A DNA stretch of 37,425 nucleotides from CAYPEK01 sp964409645 (GCA_964409645.1 CAYPEK010000034.1:1-37425); one strand, 5' to 3'; positions 28,871 through 37,340 are shown, counted from the first letter of the stretch. Made by a program: numbers and translations. Notes: generated by a model not told the origin, from the sequence alone.

Positions 28871-31168
28871 ATGAAAAAGACAACTTATGCAGCTTTCTTA
28901 TTTGTGATGCTGCTTTCGGTGTTAGCAGCGTTTCATGCGTCGGCCGAAGTGGCCGCCGCGCCGAAACTCGCGCCGGACGCGATGCTCAAGGCCGTCGCCG
29001 GGGTCGTCCAGCGGCAACTGCCGGGAAATGCCGACGCGTTCAAGTTCGAGGTCATCCCGCAGGAGAAGGGCCTCGACGCGTTTGAGATCGAAACGGTGTC
29101 CGGCAAGCCGGTGATCCGCGGCAGCAGTCCGACCGCCATCCTCGCCGGCCTGAACTGGTACCTCAAATATTACTGCAACGTCTCGTTCACTTGGACGGGC
29201 GACCAGCTAAACCTTCCGTCGCCGCTTCCGGCGGTGTCGCCCAAGGTGCGGATTGTCACCCCGTACATCTACCGCTACATGTACAACTACTGCACTTTCA
29301 ACTACACGATGTCGTTCTGGGACTGGCCGGAATGGGAGCGCGAGCTTGACCTGATGGCCCTCAACGGCGTGAACCTCATGCTCTCGATCGTCGGGCAGGA
29401 GGGCGTGTGGCAGAACTATATGAAGAGGATGGGCTTCACGGATAAAGAGATCTCTGATTTCATCCCGGGGCCCGGCTACAGCGCGTGGTGGCTGATGGAG
29501 AACCTCGAAGGCTGGGGCGGCCCGGTGGACCAGCACTGGATCGACAAGCGCGTTGAACTTCAGCACAAGATACTCGCGCGGATGCGCGAACTCGGCATGG
29601 AGCCGGTGTTTCAGGGCTTCTACGGCATGGTGCCGCGCGCGATGATCGCGAGATACCCGAAGGCGCGCGTGCTCGAAACCGGTATATGGGGCAACTACAA
29701 GCGGCCGGCGATGCTCGACCCGCTGGACCCGTTCTTCGGCGAGGCGGCGGCGGCATGGTACGACGAGCAGCGGAAACTGTTCGGCGAGACGCGCTTCTTC
29801 GGCGGCGATCCGTTTCACGAGGGCGGCGCGGCGGATGTGGACCTGACGAAGTCCGCGACGGGGATTCAGAACACGATGATGGCCAACGTGCCCGGCTCGA
29901 TCTGGGTGCTTCAGGGCTGGCAGGTCAATCCGAAAGATCAGTTGCTCGCCGGCATCAAAAAGGATAACGCGCTGATTCTCGACCTGTTCGCTGAGGCGTG
30001 GCCGCAGTGGAGCAAGCGCGACGGATTCAGAGGCTTCCCGTGGGTGTGGTGCGCGCTTGCGAACTTCGGTGGCAACATCGGCGTGAACGATCCGATGGGC
30101 AACGTGGCGAACGGCCCGACGAGCGCGCTGAAAAGTCCGATTCGGGGCAACCTGCAGGGCGTGGGCGCGATCATGGAGGCAACCGGCACGAATGTAGCGT
30201 TCTGGGACCTCGTGTTTGAGATGGCATGGCGGACGGACGCGCCGGACCTCGAAAAGTGGGTGTCGCAGTACGCGATGAGGAGATACGGAAAGACGACGGA
30301 TAATGTGATCGCCGCGTGGCAGGGATTGCGCAAGACCGCCTACAGCGCGGACAAGACGAGCACTCCGAAATCGCCGTTCACAACGAAGCCGGCGGTTGCG
30401 AAGGACGGCTACAGCGCGTGGGGCTCGATGCACCGCGAGTACGATATGTGCGAGTTCAACAAGGCGTGGGATTTGCTGATGAAAGACGCCGAGCATTTCC
30501 GAGGCAGCGACACGTTCGGGCACGACGCGGTGGACGTGACGCGGCAGGCGATAGCGAACTACGCGACGCACTACATCGACGAGATGGGCGCGGCGTACGC
30601 GAACGGCGACAAGGCGGCGTTCGACGCGGCGGGCGCGAAGTTCCTCGAACTTCTGCTCGATCAGGACAACCTGCTCTCGACGGACAAGCACTTCATGGTG
30701 GGTGAGTGGATCCGCGGCGCGCGCGACATCGGCGACAACGACGCCGAGAAGAATCTAAACGAATGGAACGCGCGCACACTGCTGACGGTGTGGGGCCCGC
30801 GCGACTCCGCGATGGGCGGCCTCGACGACTACGCGAACCGCGAGTGGTCCGGCATGCTGAAGGATTACTATTACATGAGATGGAAACTTTTCATCGACGA
30901 GATGTCGAAGAAGATCGATCCGAATATAAAGAAACAAAAAATCAACGGAAAACAGTATTTCACGATGTCGATGAAGAGTGCGAACGGGAGCGGCTGGGAA
31001 GACCCGACGACGATAGACTGGTTCGCGGTGGAGGAGCCGTGGACACTCGCGCGCAACCCGTACCCGTCCGCGCCGACCGGCGACCCGATCTCCGCCGCGC
31101 TGGGCATGTATAAGAAGTATTATCCCGCAACGCTCGACTGGTGCGCCTCGCAGGCGGAAAGCAAATAG
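28871..31168 (+). CDS. Secreted alpha-N-acetylglucosaminidase, family GH89
   Basis: A 765-residue exported enzyme that removes terminal alpha-linked N-acetylglucosamine, as in heparan sulfate or mucin-type glycans. The signal peptide is residues 1-25 (KTTYAAFLFVMLLSVLAAF, cleavage after ASA). A small domain (residues 30-115) precedes a TIM barrel with the GH89-specific blocks YRYMYNYCTFNYTMSFWDW, ERELDLMALNGVNLMLSIVG and FQGFYGMVP. The two catalytic acids expected from the family are Glu317 in GGDPFHEGG and Glu436 in AIMEATGTN, close in position to the human enzyme's Glu316 and Glu446. A helical C-terminal domain completes the usual length. GGGGGG lies before the ATG, and a strong terminator follows the stop. 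Confidence 0.95.
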   Translation: MKKTTYAAFLFVMLLSVLAAFHASAEVAAAPKLAPDAMLKAVAGVVQRQLPGNADAFKFEVIPQEKGLDAFEIETVSGKPVIRGSSPTAILAGLNWYLKYYCNVSFTWTGDQLNLPSPLPAVSPKVRIVTPYIYRYMYNYCTFNYTMSFWDWPEWERELDLMALNGVNLMLSIVGQEGVWQNYMKRMGFTDKEISDFIPGPGYSAWWLMENLEGWGGPVDQHWIDKRVELQHKILARMRELGMEPVFQGFYGMVPRAMIARYPKARVLETGIWGNYKRPAMLDPLDPFFGEAAAAWYDEQRKLFGETRFFGGDPFHEGGAADVDLTKSATGIQNTMMANVPGSIWVLQGWQVNPKDQLLAGIKKDNALILDLFAEAWPQWSKRDGFRGFPWVWCALANFGGNIGVNDPMGNVANGPTSALKSPIRGNLQGVGAIMEATGTNVAFWDLVFEMAWRTDAPDLEKWVSQYAMRRYGKTTDNVIAAWQGLRKTAYSADKTSTPKSPFTTKPAVAKDGYSAWGSMHREYDMCEFNKAWDLLMKDAEHFRGSDTFGHDAVDVTRQAIANYATHYIDEMGAAYANGDKAAFDAAGAKFLELLLDQDNLLSTDKHFMVGEWIRGARDIGDNDAEKNLNEWNARTLLTVWGPRDSAMGGLDDYANREWSGMLKDYYYMRWKLFIDEMSKKIDPNIKKQKINGKQYFTMSMKSANGSGWEDPTTIDWFAVEEPWTLARNPYPSAPTGDPISAALGMYKKYYPATLDWCASQAESK

Positions 31169-31204
31169 GAGAAATAGACGGAGAAAAATAAAAACTTTGA
31201 AAAT

Positions 31205-31236
31205 AAAGGCGGAGTCCAACGGACTCCGCCTTTTTT
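31205..31236 (+). terminator. Intrinsic terminator after the GH89 gene
   Basis: A perfect stem (AAAGGCGGAGTCC with GGACTCCGCCTTT, loop AAC) runs into six T, 36 bases past the GH89 stop. It is the strongest terminator in the window. Confidence 0.95.
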
Positions 31237-31342
31237 GTTTACCATTAAGGTGCGAAAACAAAGGGGAAATAACTTAAGGGAAATATTTTGTTTTTTTAGA
31301 GGTTTTGTTTTTTCCTGCTCTACTACTCTACTTTTTTTCCGC

Positions 31343-31397
31343 TACTTAAACGCGGTACAGGCGCCGCGATAAAACCGCGTTGCCGGTCCCCGCTTTA
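31343..31397 (-). repeat. Module B repeat, left of the gap
   Basis: On the minus strand the text reads GCGGGGACCGGCAACGCGG, TTTTAT, then CGCGGCGCCTGTACC, a copy of module B with near-perfect hairpin arms. The short C-like stretch (TAGAGTAGTAGAG) lies beside it at about 31313-31332. This 55-base text is identical to 31498-31552. Confidence 0.8.
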
Positions 31398-31497
31398 NNN
31401 NNNNNNNNNNNNNNNNNNNNNNNNNNNNNNNNNNNNNNNNNNNNNNNNNNNNNNNNNNNNNNNNNNNNNNNNNNNNNNNNNNNNNNNNNNNNNNNNN
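31398..31497. other. Assembly gap (100 N)
   Basis: Exactly 100 unknown bases, the conventional length for a gap of unknown size. Both flanks carry the same 55-base module B text, so contigs were joined at a repeat. True content and length are unknown. Confidence 0.97.
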
Positions 31498-31552
31498 TAC
31501 TTAAACGCGGTACAGGCGCCGCGATAAAACCGCGTTGCCGGTCCCCGCTTTA
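31498..31552 (-). repeat. Module B repeat, right of the gap
   Basis: This is base-for-base identical to 31343-31397. It ends one base before the deformylase stop codon on the opposite flank. A shared 55-base contig end is what a de Bruijn assembler with k near 55 would leave, so the two copies may be one locus. Confidence 0.8.
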
Positions 31553-31553
31553 A

Positions 31554-32111
31554 TTATTCTGCTTCTTTATCTTTTTCCTCGCTGCTGTCCGCCGCTGCAT
31601 TTTCGCCGCTGTCTTCGGATTCTTCATCTTCGTCGTCTTCGCTGAATTCGAGGATGCGCAACGTGCCTTCCTCCGCGCGCTGCGTGAATACGATGCCGTT
31701 CAGGTGGTCCGTCTCGTGTTGGAAGATGCGCGCGAGGAACCCTTCGGCGTCGAGTTTGAGGTTCTTCATGTTCACGTCCTGCGCGCATACGGTTACCTTG
31801 AGGGAGCGGCCGACTTTGCCGTACAGCATCGGAAAGCTGAGGCAGCCCTCGTCGGTGTATTCCTTTTCGTCGGAGAATTTTGTGATGCGCGGGTTGACGT
31901 AGATGCGAATGTCGTCCATGTCGTGCATGACGGCGATCATGCGGACGGGGACGCCGACCTGATTGGCGGCGAGTCCGACGCCGCCGCTCTCTCTGAGGGT
32001 TTCGATCATGCCCTCGGCGAGCTTCCGTGTGTCGTCGCCCATGCTCTTGATGCGCTTTGCCGATTTCTTCAGCGCCGGGTGTCCGTCTTTTACTATTTCC
32101 AATGCCGCCAT
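31554..32111 (-). CDS. def: Peptide deformylase with acidic C-terminal tail
   Basis: A 185-residue cytoplasmic metalloenzyme that removes the formyl group from new polypeptides. All three family motifs are present: GGVGLAANQ (43-51), EGCLS (88-92, metal ligand Cys90) and QHETDH (131-136, ligands His132 and His136, catalytic Glu133). The catalytic core ends near residue 155. The last 30 residues are extremely acidic (about half Glu and Asp with Ser), an extension not part of the usual enzyme. GGAGAG lies before the ATG. Its 3' end abuts the repeat and gap region. Gene order (def, then tRNA-Gln, hslV and hslU on the other strand) gives no operon. A weak promoter is proposed at 32142-32170. Confidence 0.95.
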   Translation of the reverse strand: MAALEIVKDGHPALKKSAKRIKSMGDDTRKLAEGMIETLRESGGVGLAANQVGVPVRMIAVMHDMDDIRIYVNPRITKFSDEKEYTDEGCLSFPMLYGKVGRSLKVTVCAQDVNMKNLKLDAEGFLARIFQHETDHLNGIVFTQRAEEGTLRILEFSEDDEDEESEDSGENAAADSSEEKDKEAE

Positions 32112-32141
32112 TGCCTACTCTCCGGTCGTTTTTCCATGGAT

Positions 32142-32170
32142 AGTATATACAAATCGGGAGGAAATGCGAA
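32142..32170 (-). promoter_or_regulatory. Possible promoter of the deformylase gene
   Basis: On the minus strand TTCGCA (32165-32170), a 17-base spacer and TATACT (32142-32147) lie 30 bases before the ATG. The -10 is good, but the -35 only partly matches. Confidence 0.4.
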
Positions 32171-32241
32171 CGTGGCCGGAAGGGTTTGCGGGGGCACTTG
32201 AGATTTTCTCGTTTTAGTAGCACAATTTGAGATTGGCAGAT

Positions 32242-32313
32242 AGGGGCGTAGCCAAGCGGTAAGGCACCGGGTTTTGGTCTCGGCATTCGTAGGTTCGAAT
32301 CCTGCCGCCCCTG
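32242..32313 (+). tRNA. tRNA-Gln (anticodon TTG)
   Basis: The acceptor arms AGGGGCG and CGCCCCT pair fully. The anticodon stem CCGGG/CTCGG carries the loop TTTTGGT, giving TTG (reads CAA). The T arm GTAGG-TTCGAAT-CCTGC contains one G-T pair. The bases after the discriminator G are TGA, so CCA is not encoded. It lies 74 bases before hslV on the same strand. Confidence 0.95.
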
Positions 32314-32387
32314 TGACGTAAACGCAAAGACCGGAGTTTCACGATATGACGAAAGACGGAGTGGAAACGGGCGCCGGAGGTATCTTT

Positions 32388-32915
32388 ATGCGCGGGACGA
32401 CTGTTGTGGCGGTGCAGAAGGACGGCCGTGCGGCGTTCGCCGGCGACGGGCAGGTATCGATCGGCAACCAGATAATCAAGCACGGCGCGCACAAGGTACG
32501 GCGCATGGGCGGCGGGAAGGTGCTGGCCGGTTTCGCCGGCTCGGTGGCGGACGCGCTGACGCTTTTCGAGCGGTTCGAGGAAAAGCTGGAAAAATACCAG
32601 AACAATCTGCAGCGGGCGGCGATGGAGTTCGCGCGCGAGTGGCGGACGGACAAGTATCTGCGGCGGCTCGAAGCGATGCTTCTGGTGTCCGACCGGGAGT
32701 CGATGCTGTTGCTTTCCGGCAACGGCGAGGTGATCGAGCCGGACGACAAGGTGGCGGCGATCGGGAGCGGCGGTGCGATGGCGCTCGCGGCGGCGCGCGC
32801 GATGCTCGCGCACGCCGACATGCCCGCGGACGAGATCGCCCGCGAGGCGATCCGCATCGCTTCCGAAATCTGCATTTACACCAACGACCGGATCACGGTG
32901 GAAGTCCTCGAGTGA
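32388..32915 (+). CDS. hslV: ATP-dependent protease peptidase subunit HslV
   Basis: A 175-residue subunit of the two-component HslUV protease, a proteasome-like threonine peptidase. It starts MRGTTVVAVQKDG; processing after Gly3 would expose Thr4 as the catalytic nucleophile, as in other HslV proteins. AAFAGDGQVSIGNQ, KVLAGFAGSVADALTLFERFE, REWRTDKYLRRLEAML, AIGSGG and EICIYTNDRITVE are conserved. A start at 32346 would add 14 residues before the processing site. The ATG at 32388 is preferred because GGAGG lies 7 bases upstream and the length then matches the family (about 175). The Shine-Dalgarno-like site at the earlier ATG is weaker. hslU follows after 41 bases on the same strand, so the pair is an operon. 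Confidence 0.93.
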   Translation: MRGTTVVAVQKDGRAAFAGDGQVSIGNQIIKHGAHKVRRMGGGKVLAGFAGSVADALTLFERFEEKLEKYQNNLQRAAMEFAREWRTDKYLRRLEAMLLVSDRESMLLLSGNGEVIEPDDKVAAIGSGGAMALAAARAMLAHADMPADEIAREAIRIASEICIYTNDRITVEVLE

Positions 32916-32956
32916 CGCCGAGGTTGCTGAATCCCGACAAAACGGAGTGATATTAA

Positions 32957-34417
32957 ATGTCTGAAGAAGATAAGAAGGATATTGTTGAGAGTACGTCCGC
33001 GCAGGGTGTGATCGTCGATTCCGACATTCTCGGTCCGGACCTGACGCCGAAGCAGATTGTGGAGCATCTGGACCGGTACATCGTCGGTCAGGCGAAGGCG
33101 AAGAAGATTGTGGCGATCGCGCTGAGAAACCGGACGCGTCGGTCGCGTGTCGCGGAAGACCTGCGGGACGAGATTATCCCGAAGAACATTCTGATGATCG
33201 GGCCGACGGGCGTGGGCAAGACGGAGATCGCGCGGCGGCTCTCGACGCTGATGGAGGCGCCGTTTGTGAAGGTGGAGGCGACGAAGTACACCGAGGTGGG
33301 CTACGTCGGCCGCGATGTGGACAGCATGGTGCGCGACCTCGTCGAGTCGGGCGTGCGGATGGTGAAGAAGCGCAAGCAGGAGGAGGTCGCGGAGCGCGCG
33401 AAGGCGATGGTGACCGAGACGCTGCTGGACGCGCTGCTGCACTCGAAGCGGAAGCCGGAAAAGCCGGTGGAGTGGACGGACGGCGAGAGTTACCACGGCT
33501 CGGGGATGGACGACGAGGACACGACGTCGCAGATGGACCGGCTGCGGGAGCGCTACCGTAAGAAGCTGGTGACGGGCGATCTCGATTCGTTTCAGGTTGA
33601 GATCGACGTTGCGGACGCGCAGCCGAAGACGGTGGAGATATTCTCTAACGCCGGGATCGAGGAGATGGGGATCAACCTTCAGGACATGCTCGGCAACATC
33701 ATGCCGAAGAAGACGCGGAAGCGGAAAATGACGGTGGCCGAGGCGCGGCGGATTCTGACGCCGCAGGAGGCGGAGAAACTGATCGACATGGAGGCTGTGA
33801 CGTCGGAGGCGATCAAGCTGACGGAGCAGTCGGGGATAATATTCATAGACGAGATAGACAAGATAACGGTGCGGGAGCGGGGCGGCGGCGGGCCGGACGT
33901 GTCGCGCGAGGGTGTCCAGCGGGACATCCTGCCGATTGTGGAAGGCTCGACGATCGTGACGAAGTACGGGCCGGTGAAGACGGACTACATTTTGTTCGTC
34001 GCGGCGGGCGCATTTTCGATCAGCAAGCCGTCGGACCTGATTCCGGAGTTGCAGGGGCGGTTCCCGCTTCGGGTGGAGCTGGACAGCCTGACGACGGAGG
34101 ATTTCAAGCGGATACTGACGGAGCCGAAAAATGCACTGATAAAGCAGTATATTGCACTTTTAGAGGCGGACGGGGTGTCGCTGGAGTTCACGGCGGACGG
34201 CGTCGCGGAGCTCGCGTCGGCGGCGATGCGGGTGAACCAGCAGACGGAAAATATCGGCGCTCGGCGGCTGCACACGCTGATCGAAAAAGTGCTTGAGGAC
34301 ATATCGTTTGCCGCGCCCGACGCAGCGTCCGGCCGGATCGTTATTGATGAAAATCACATCAAATCACACCTCAAAGACGTCGTGGAGGATGTTGACTTGA
34401 GCCGTTACATATTGTAG
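32957..34417 (+). CDS. hslU: HslU ATPase subunit
   Basis: A 486-residue AAA+ unfoldase that feeds substrates to HslV. The opening LTPKQIVEHLDRYIVGQAKAKK is the family's N-terminal region. Walker A is GPTGVGKT (82-89), followed by the pore loop in KYTEVGYVGRDVDSM. The inserted I domain spans about residues 115-240. Walker B is IIFIDEIDK (near 295-303). The sensor/arginine-finger region LIPELQGRFPLRVEL and the C-terminal ENIGARRLHTLIEKVLEDISF are typical. The protein ends LSRYIL, the C-terminal tail that docks into and activates HslV. GGAGTG lies before the ATG. It follows hslV closely and is co-transcribed with it. Confidence 0.97.
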   Translation: MSEEDKKDIVESTSAQGVIVDSDILGPDLTPKQIVEHLDRYIVGQAKAKKIVAIALRNRTRRSRVAEDLRDEIIPKNILMIGPTGVGKTEIARRLSTLMEAPFVKVEATKYTEVGYVGRDVDSMVRDLVESGVRMVKKRKQEEVAERAKAMVTETLLDALLHSKRKPEKPVEWTDGESYHGSGMDDEDTTSQMDRLRERYRKKLVTGDLDSFQVEIDVADAQPKTVEIFSNAGIEEMGINLQDMLGNIMPKKTRKRKMTVAEARRILTPQEAEKLIDMEAVTSEAIKLTEQSGIIFIDEIDKITVRERGGGGPDVSREGVQRDILPIVEGSTIVTKYGPVKTDYILFVAAGAFSISKPSDLIPELQGRFPLRVELDSLTTEDFKRILTEPKNALIKQYIALLEADGVSLEFTADGVAELASAAMRVNQQTENIGARRLHTLIEKVLEDISFAAPDAASGRIVIDENHIKSHLKDVVEDVDLSRYIL

Positions 34418-34457
34418 ATTTCTGTAATGGCATTCTGCTTCGGGTGAACTCGTAATA

Positions 34458-35324
34458 ATGGATGAAAAAAAGGCCGCATTAGTCCTTAGAAGTATAGACA
34501 AAATGCCAAGTCTTTCTCCGACCGCCACAAAGATTCTACAAGTGGCGAATGATCCTACGTCCTCGGCGAACGACCTCAACAAAGTGATCTCACTCGACCC
34601 CGTGCTCGCGGGAAAAGTGCTGAAACTCGTCAATTCCGCCTATTTCGGATTCTCGGAAAAAATGACGTCAACAGTCCGTGCCATCGTGGTGCTCGGACTG
34701 AACACTATCAAAAACCTCGCGCTCAGCACGGCCATGCTCGAAACGGTCAACTCGAAGAACTCGAAAGGCCTGAACATGGACGAGTACTGGAAGCACCTTC
34801 TGGCGACCGGAGTGCTCGCGAAGCTAATTGCACGCAAGATCAGTATCAATAAAAACCTGCTCGAAGACTATTTCCTCTGCGGCCTGATGCACGACATCGG
34901 CAAGATCGTGCTCAACAACCTCAGCCCGGAGGGCTACGGCAAGCTGCTCACCGCAGCGAAAAGCACCGGCAAGCCGCTCCACCTCTTCGAGTCCGCCGTG
35001 TTCGGCATCAACCACGCCGAGATCGGGCAGCTCATGGGCAAGAAATGGGGGCTTCAGGAGCAGATCGTGGAAGCGATGGCGTTCCACCACACGCCTTCGC
35101 AAGTGAAAGAAGAACACAGGAAACTCGTCTATTCGATCATCATATCAAATGTTTACGTGAAACGCTTCAACGTCGGGCAGAGCGGCAACGCGTACGAAGA
35201 ACCGATCAGCACGGAGATATGGAACGAGCTCGCGATCAACGACGAGATCGTGCAGGGTTTCGAGGGATTCCTTCTCGAAGGGGTCGAGCGGGCGGCCATT
35301 TTCTTGCAAACCAACAAGAAATAG
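34458..35324 (+). CDS. HDOD-domain signalling protein
   Basis: A 288-residue cytoplasmic protein made of a single HDOD domain. SLSPTATKILQVANDPTSSANDLNKVI and SLDPVLAGKVLKLVNSAYFGF are the family's start, and STVRAIVVLGLNTIKNLALS is its hallmark. LCGLMHDIGKIVL and NHAEIGQLMGKKWGLQEQIVEAMAFHH keep some HD-type residues, but the full HD-GYP set is absent, so catalysis is unlikely. HDOD proteins act in regulatory cascades (cyclic-di-GMP-linked, motility, DNA damage). It begins 40 bases after hslU on the same strand, without a visible terminator between, so it may share its transcript. Confidence 0.9.
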   Translation: MDEKKAALVLRSIDKMPSLSPTATKILQVANDPTSSANDLNKVISLDPVLAGKVLKLVNSAYFGFSEKMTSTVRAIVVLGLNTIKNLALSTAMLETVNSKNSKGLNMDEYWKHLLATGVLAKLIARKISINKNLLEDYFLCGLMHDIGKIVLNNLSPEGYGKLLTAAKSTGKPLHLFESAVFGINHAEIGQLMGKKWGLQEQIVEAMAFHHTPSQVKEEHRKLVYSIIISNVYVKRFNVGQSGNAYEEPISTEIWNELAINDEIVQGFEGFLLEGVERAAIFLQTNKK

Positions 35325-35442
35325 TTTAAACTTCACATCGAATTTTTGTTACTGGAATACCGGATAAGGCTGGATCGCAACCAGTTCCGAGCCTGAATCG
35401 TGTTTTTAACGGACTGCAACTGAAAACGCCAGAGGTGCCGAA

Positions 35443-36408
35443 ATGTACGTTAAATTCTGGGGAGTGAGGGGCTCGATACCCACGCCGGGTCCGATGACGG
35501 TCCGCGCGGGAGGCAACACCGCCAACCTTGAGATACAGCCCGGCGGCGGCCAGCTTTTCATCATCGACGCCGGCACCGGCATCCGCGAACTCGGCCTCGA
35601 CATGATGCGGCGCGGCAACATCGGCAAAGTTGACGCAAAAATTTTCCTCTCGCACACCCACTGGGACCACATCCACGGATTCCCTTTCTTCGTCCCGGCA
35701 TTCATCCCCGGAAACAAGTTCACATTCTACGGCCCCGTGAATTTCAACGAACGGCTCGAAGACATCGTCTCCGGCCAGATGAAATATTCGTACTTCCCGG
35801 TTAAGCTCGACCACATGGCGGCTACAATCAACTTCGTCGAACTCAAAGAGGCCATCTTCAACGTCGAGGGCGTCAAGATCACCGCCCGCTACCTCAATCA
35901 CCCGATTCTCACGCTCGGCTACCGCTTCGAGTACAACGGCAAAGTGGTCGTCACCGAATTCGACACCGAGCCTTACTCGAACGTGTTCAAACAGGGCGAA
36001 GCGTCGGGAGTCGATGACTTCCTTTTCGGTGACAGCGGCGACGCTGCCGAAGATTCGGACGAAGAAGCCAAAAAAGACACGAGCGAGGCGGACCCGATCG
36101 TCGAAGAAATGAACAGCAGGATCAAACGGTTCGCCAAAGACGCCGACCTGCTGATCTTCGACGCGCAGTACACGAAAGAGGAATACCCGACGAAAGTGGG
36201 CTGGGGCCACAGCACAATCGACGACGCGATCAACCTTCAGATCGAGTCGAACGTGAAGCGGCTTGCGTTCTTCCACCACGACCCGACGCGCTCGGACGAC
36301 GCGCTGGACGAAATCGAAAGGTATGCGCAGAAGGAGCTTCACAGACGCGGCGGCCGCAAGGACCAGCACATATTCGCCGCCCGCGAGGGCATGGAAATCG
36401 ACGTCTGA
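35443..36408 (+). CDS. MBL-fold metal-dependent hydrolase
   Basis: A 321-residue cytoplasmic hydrolase of the metallo-beta-lactamase superfamily, near the phosphoribosyl-1,2-cyclic-phosphodiesterase/PhnP-like or YycJ-like group. The opening FWGVRGSIPTPGP and RAGGNTANLEI are typical of that group. The metal site is SHTHWDHIHG (H-x-H-x-D-H), and later ligands are expected at the histidine in ARYLNHPILTLGYR, at VTEFDTEP and in FFHHDPTRSDD. An acidic insert (about residues 195-225, DSGDAAEDSDEEAKK and beyond) interrupts the fold before the conserved LLIFDAQYT. Such inserts may bind partners. The substrate is unknown. It follows the HDOD gene by 118 bases on the same strand and may be linked to it. 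Confidence 0.88.
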   Translation: MYVKFWGVRGSIPTPGPMTVRAGGNTANLEIQPGGGQLFIIDAGTGIRELGLDMMRRGNIGKVDAKIFLSHTHWDHIHGFPFFVPAFIPGNKFTFYGPVNFNERLEDIVSGQMKYSYFPVKLDHMAATINFVELKEAIFNVEGVKITARYLNHPILTLGYRFEYNGKVVVTEFDTEPYSNVFKQGEASGVDDFLFGDSGDAAEDSDEEAKKDTSEADPIVEEMNSRIKRFAKDADLLIFDAQYTKEEYPTKVGWGHSTIDDAINLQIESNVKRLAFFHHDPTRSDDALDEIERYAQKELHRRGGRKDQHIFAAREGMEIDV

Positions 36409-36510
36409 TAAAACCGGCGCGCGAGTCGGGCAAAAGAGATATCAGGGTCTTATATCCATAATTAGATATATGCGGGGTCGCTGTTCGGCCACCCCATAGG
36501 GCTCTTCCAC

Positions 36511-36624
36511 AATGACATTGTTTTATCTCATGCACAAAAGAAAGCTTTGTGCATGGCACACGGCTTTGTAGTTTTGTTAATACATTCTCCCACGTGACCG
36601 CTTGCTTACGCGCGCGGCTCGGAT
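36511..36624. repeat. Module D plus A repeat, left of the DUF3788 gene
   Basis: Module D (36511-36594) contains a 10-bp inverted repeat (CATGCACAAA with TTTGTGCATG) and ends TTAATACATTCTCCCACG. It runs directly into module A, inverted (36595-36624). The same D text recurs at 37341-37425 in the same orientation. The rest of the 346-base gap (36409-36510 and 36625-36754) holds no gene that I can support. Confidence 0.8.
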
Positions 36625-36754
36625 TCGCTTCGCTCATTAAAAAACGCATTAAATTCTGGAGTGCGGCGACCCGGCGCCGCTTTTGCATTGATTGCTGTTT
36701 AGCCTGCATTTACCACCAGTACAGGCGGAAATCGAATCCCGGAATCCTTTACTG

Positions 36755-37210
36755 TCAGCGACAAGCAGATCTTTGTACCGGCTTGCGCTTTATTTCAAGC
36801 AAGCGTTTCACATCGGATAAAACTCGATTGTTGTTAACGATAATTTTGACCCATTTGCCGTCGTGATAGGTTGTTGCGCGGCTGTACCCTTCTTGCACGT
36901 CGGGGCTGAGTTCCGAAAGGATTGATTCCGCTTTCGCGCGCTCCTCGGCGCCGAACACGATCAACACATTCAGGCGGTTTCTTTCAGGGATCAGCGTGCA
37001 GAACGATTTCGATTTCTTGTATCGAAGCCCCCAGCCGTGTTTCTTGCCGCCATAAATCCAGTCAGGAGAGAAAACACCGGGATAGCATGAGTCGATAAAC
37101 TGCGTGATGTCCGTCCATTTTTTGAAATTATTCGCGCCTATCCACTTCGATATCGCTTCCGCATCGGGTTGTTTGTCCCGGTCCAGCATTCGTTCCCCTG
37201 TCTCGTTCAT
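36755..37210 (-). CDS. DUF3788-family protein
   Basis: A 151-residue cytoplasmic protein. WIYGGKKHGWGLRYKKSKSF followed by CTLIPERNRLNVLIVFGAEER fits the DUF3788 pattern (W-x-Y-G-G-K-K-x-G-W-x-x-[RK], then L-x-P-x-x-x-x-x-x-x-x-x-x-G). YHDGKWVKIIV and a late DVKRLLEIKRKP complete it. The family's function is unknown; it is related in layout to YdhG/DUF1801-like small proteins. GGAGG lies 7 bases before the ATG. It is flanked by two direct copies of module D (36511 and 37341), which could make it part of a transferable cassette. The C-terminal KRKPVQRSACR reaches the repeat-bearing gap. Confidence 0.85.
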   Translation of the reverse strand: MNETGERMLDRDKQPDAEAISKWIGANNFKKWTDITQFIDSCYPGVFSPDWIYGGKKHGWGLRYKKSKSFCTLIPERNRLNVLIVFGAEERAKAESILSELSPDVQEGYSRATTYHDGKWVKIIVNNNRVLSDVKRLLEIKRKPVQRSACR

Positions 37211-37340
37211 GCGCGCCTCCCTGTGGTTTCAGTTTAGTTCAAGGCGAATTATACAATCAAGTAACCCCGATAGAGCAGACAAGGGCAGACCGCTCGGCTG
37301 GCCGTACCCGTCGAAGGTTTCCCCCAAGGGGCTTGCCCGC

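Noticed and set aside
29207..30691. A 494-codon open frame on the minus strand across the GH89 gene
   Set aside because: It is antisense to a clearly coding, motif-complete gene. Its product is Arg/His/Val-rich with no domain, as expected of a GC-rich shadow frame.
32346..32390. Upstream ATG of hslV as the true start
   Set aside because: It would add 14 residues before the processing site. The later ATG has a better ribosome site and gives the family's normal length. It cannot be excluded fully.
36549..36866. Open frame of 105 codons across the 3' end of the DUF3788 gene
   Set aside because: It starts in repeat DNA, runs antisense to the DUF3788 coding end and has no ribosome site or domain.
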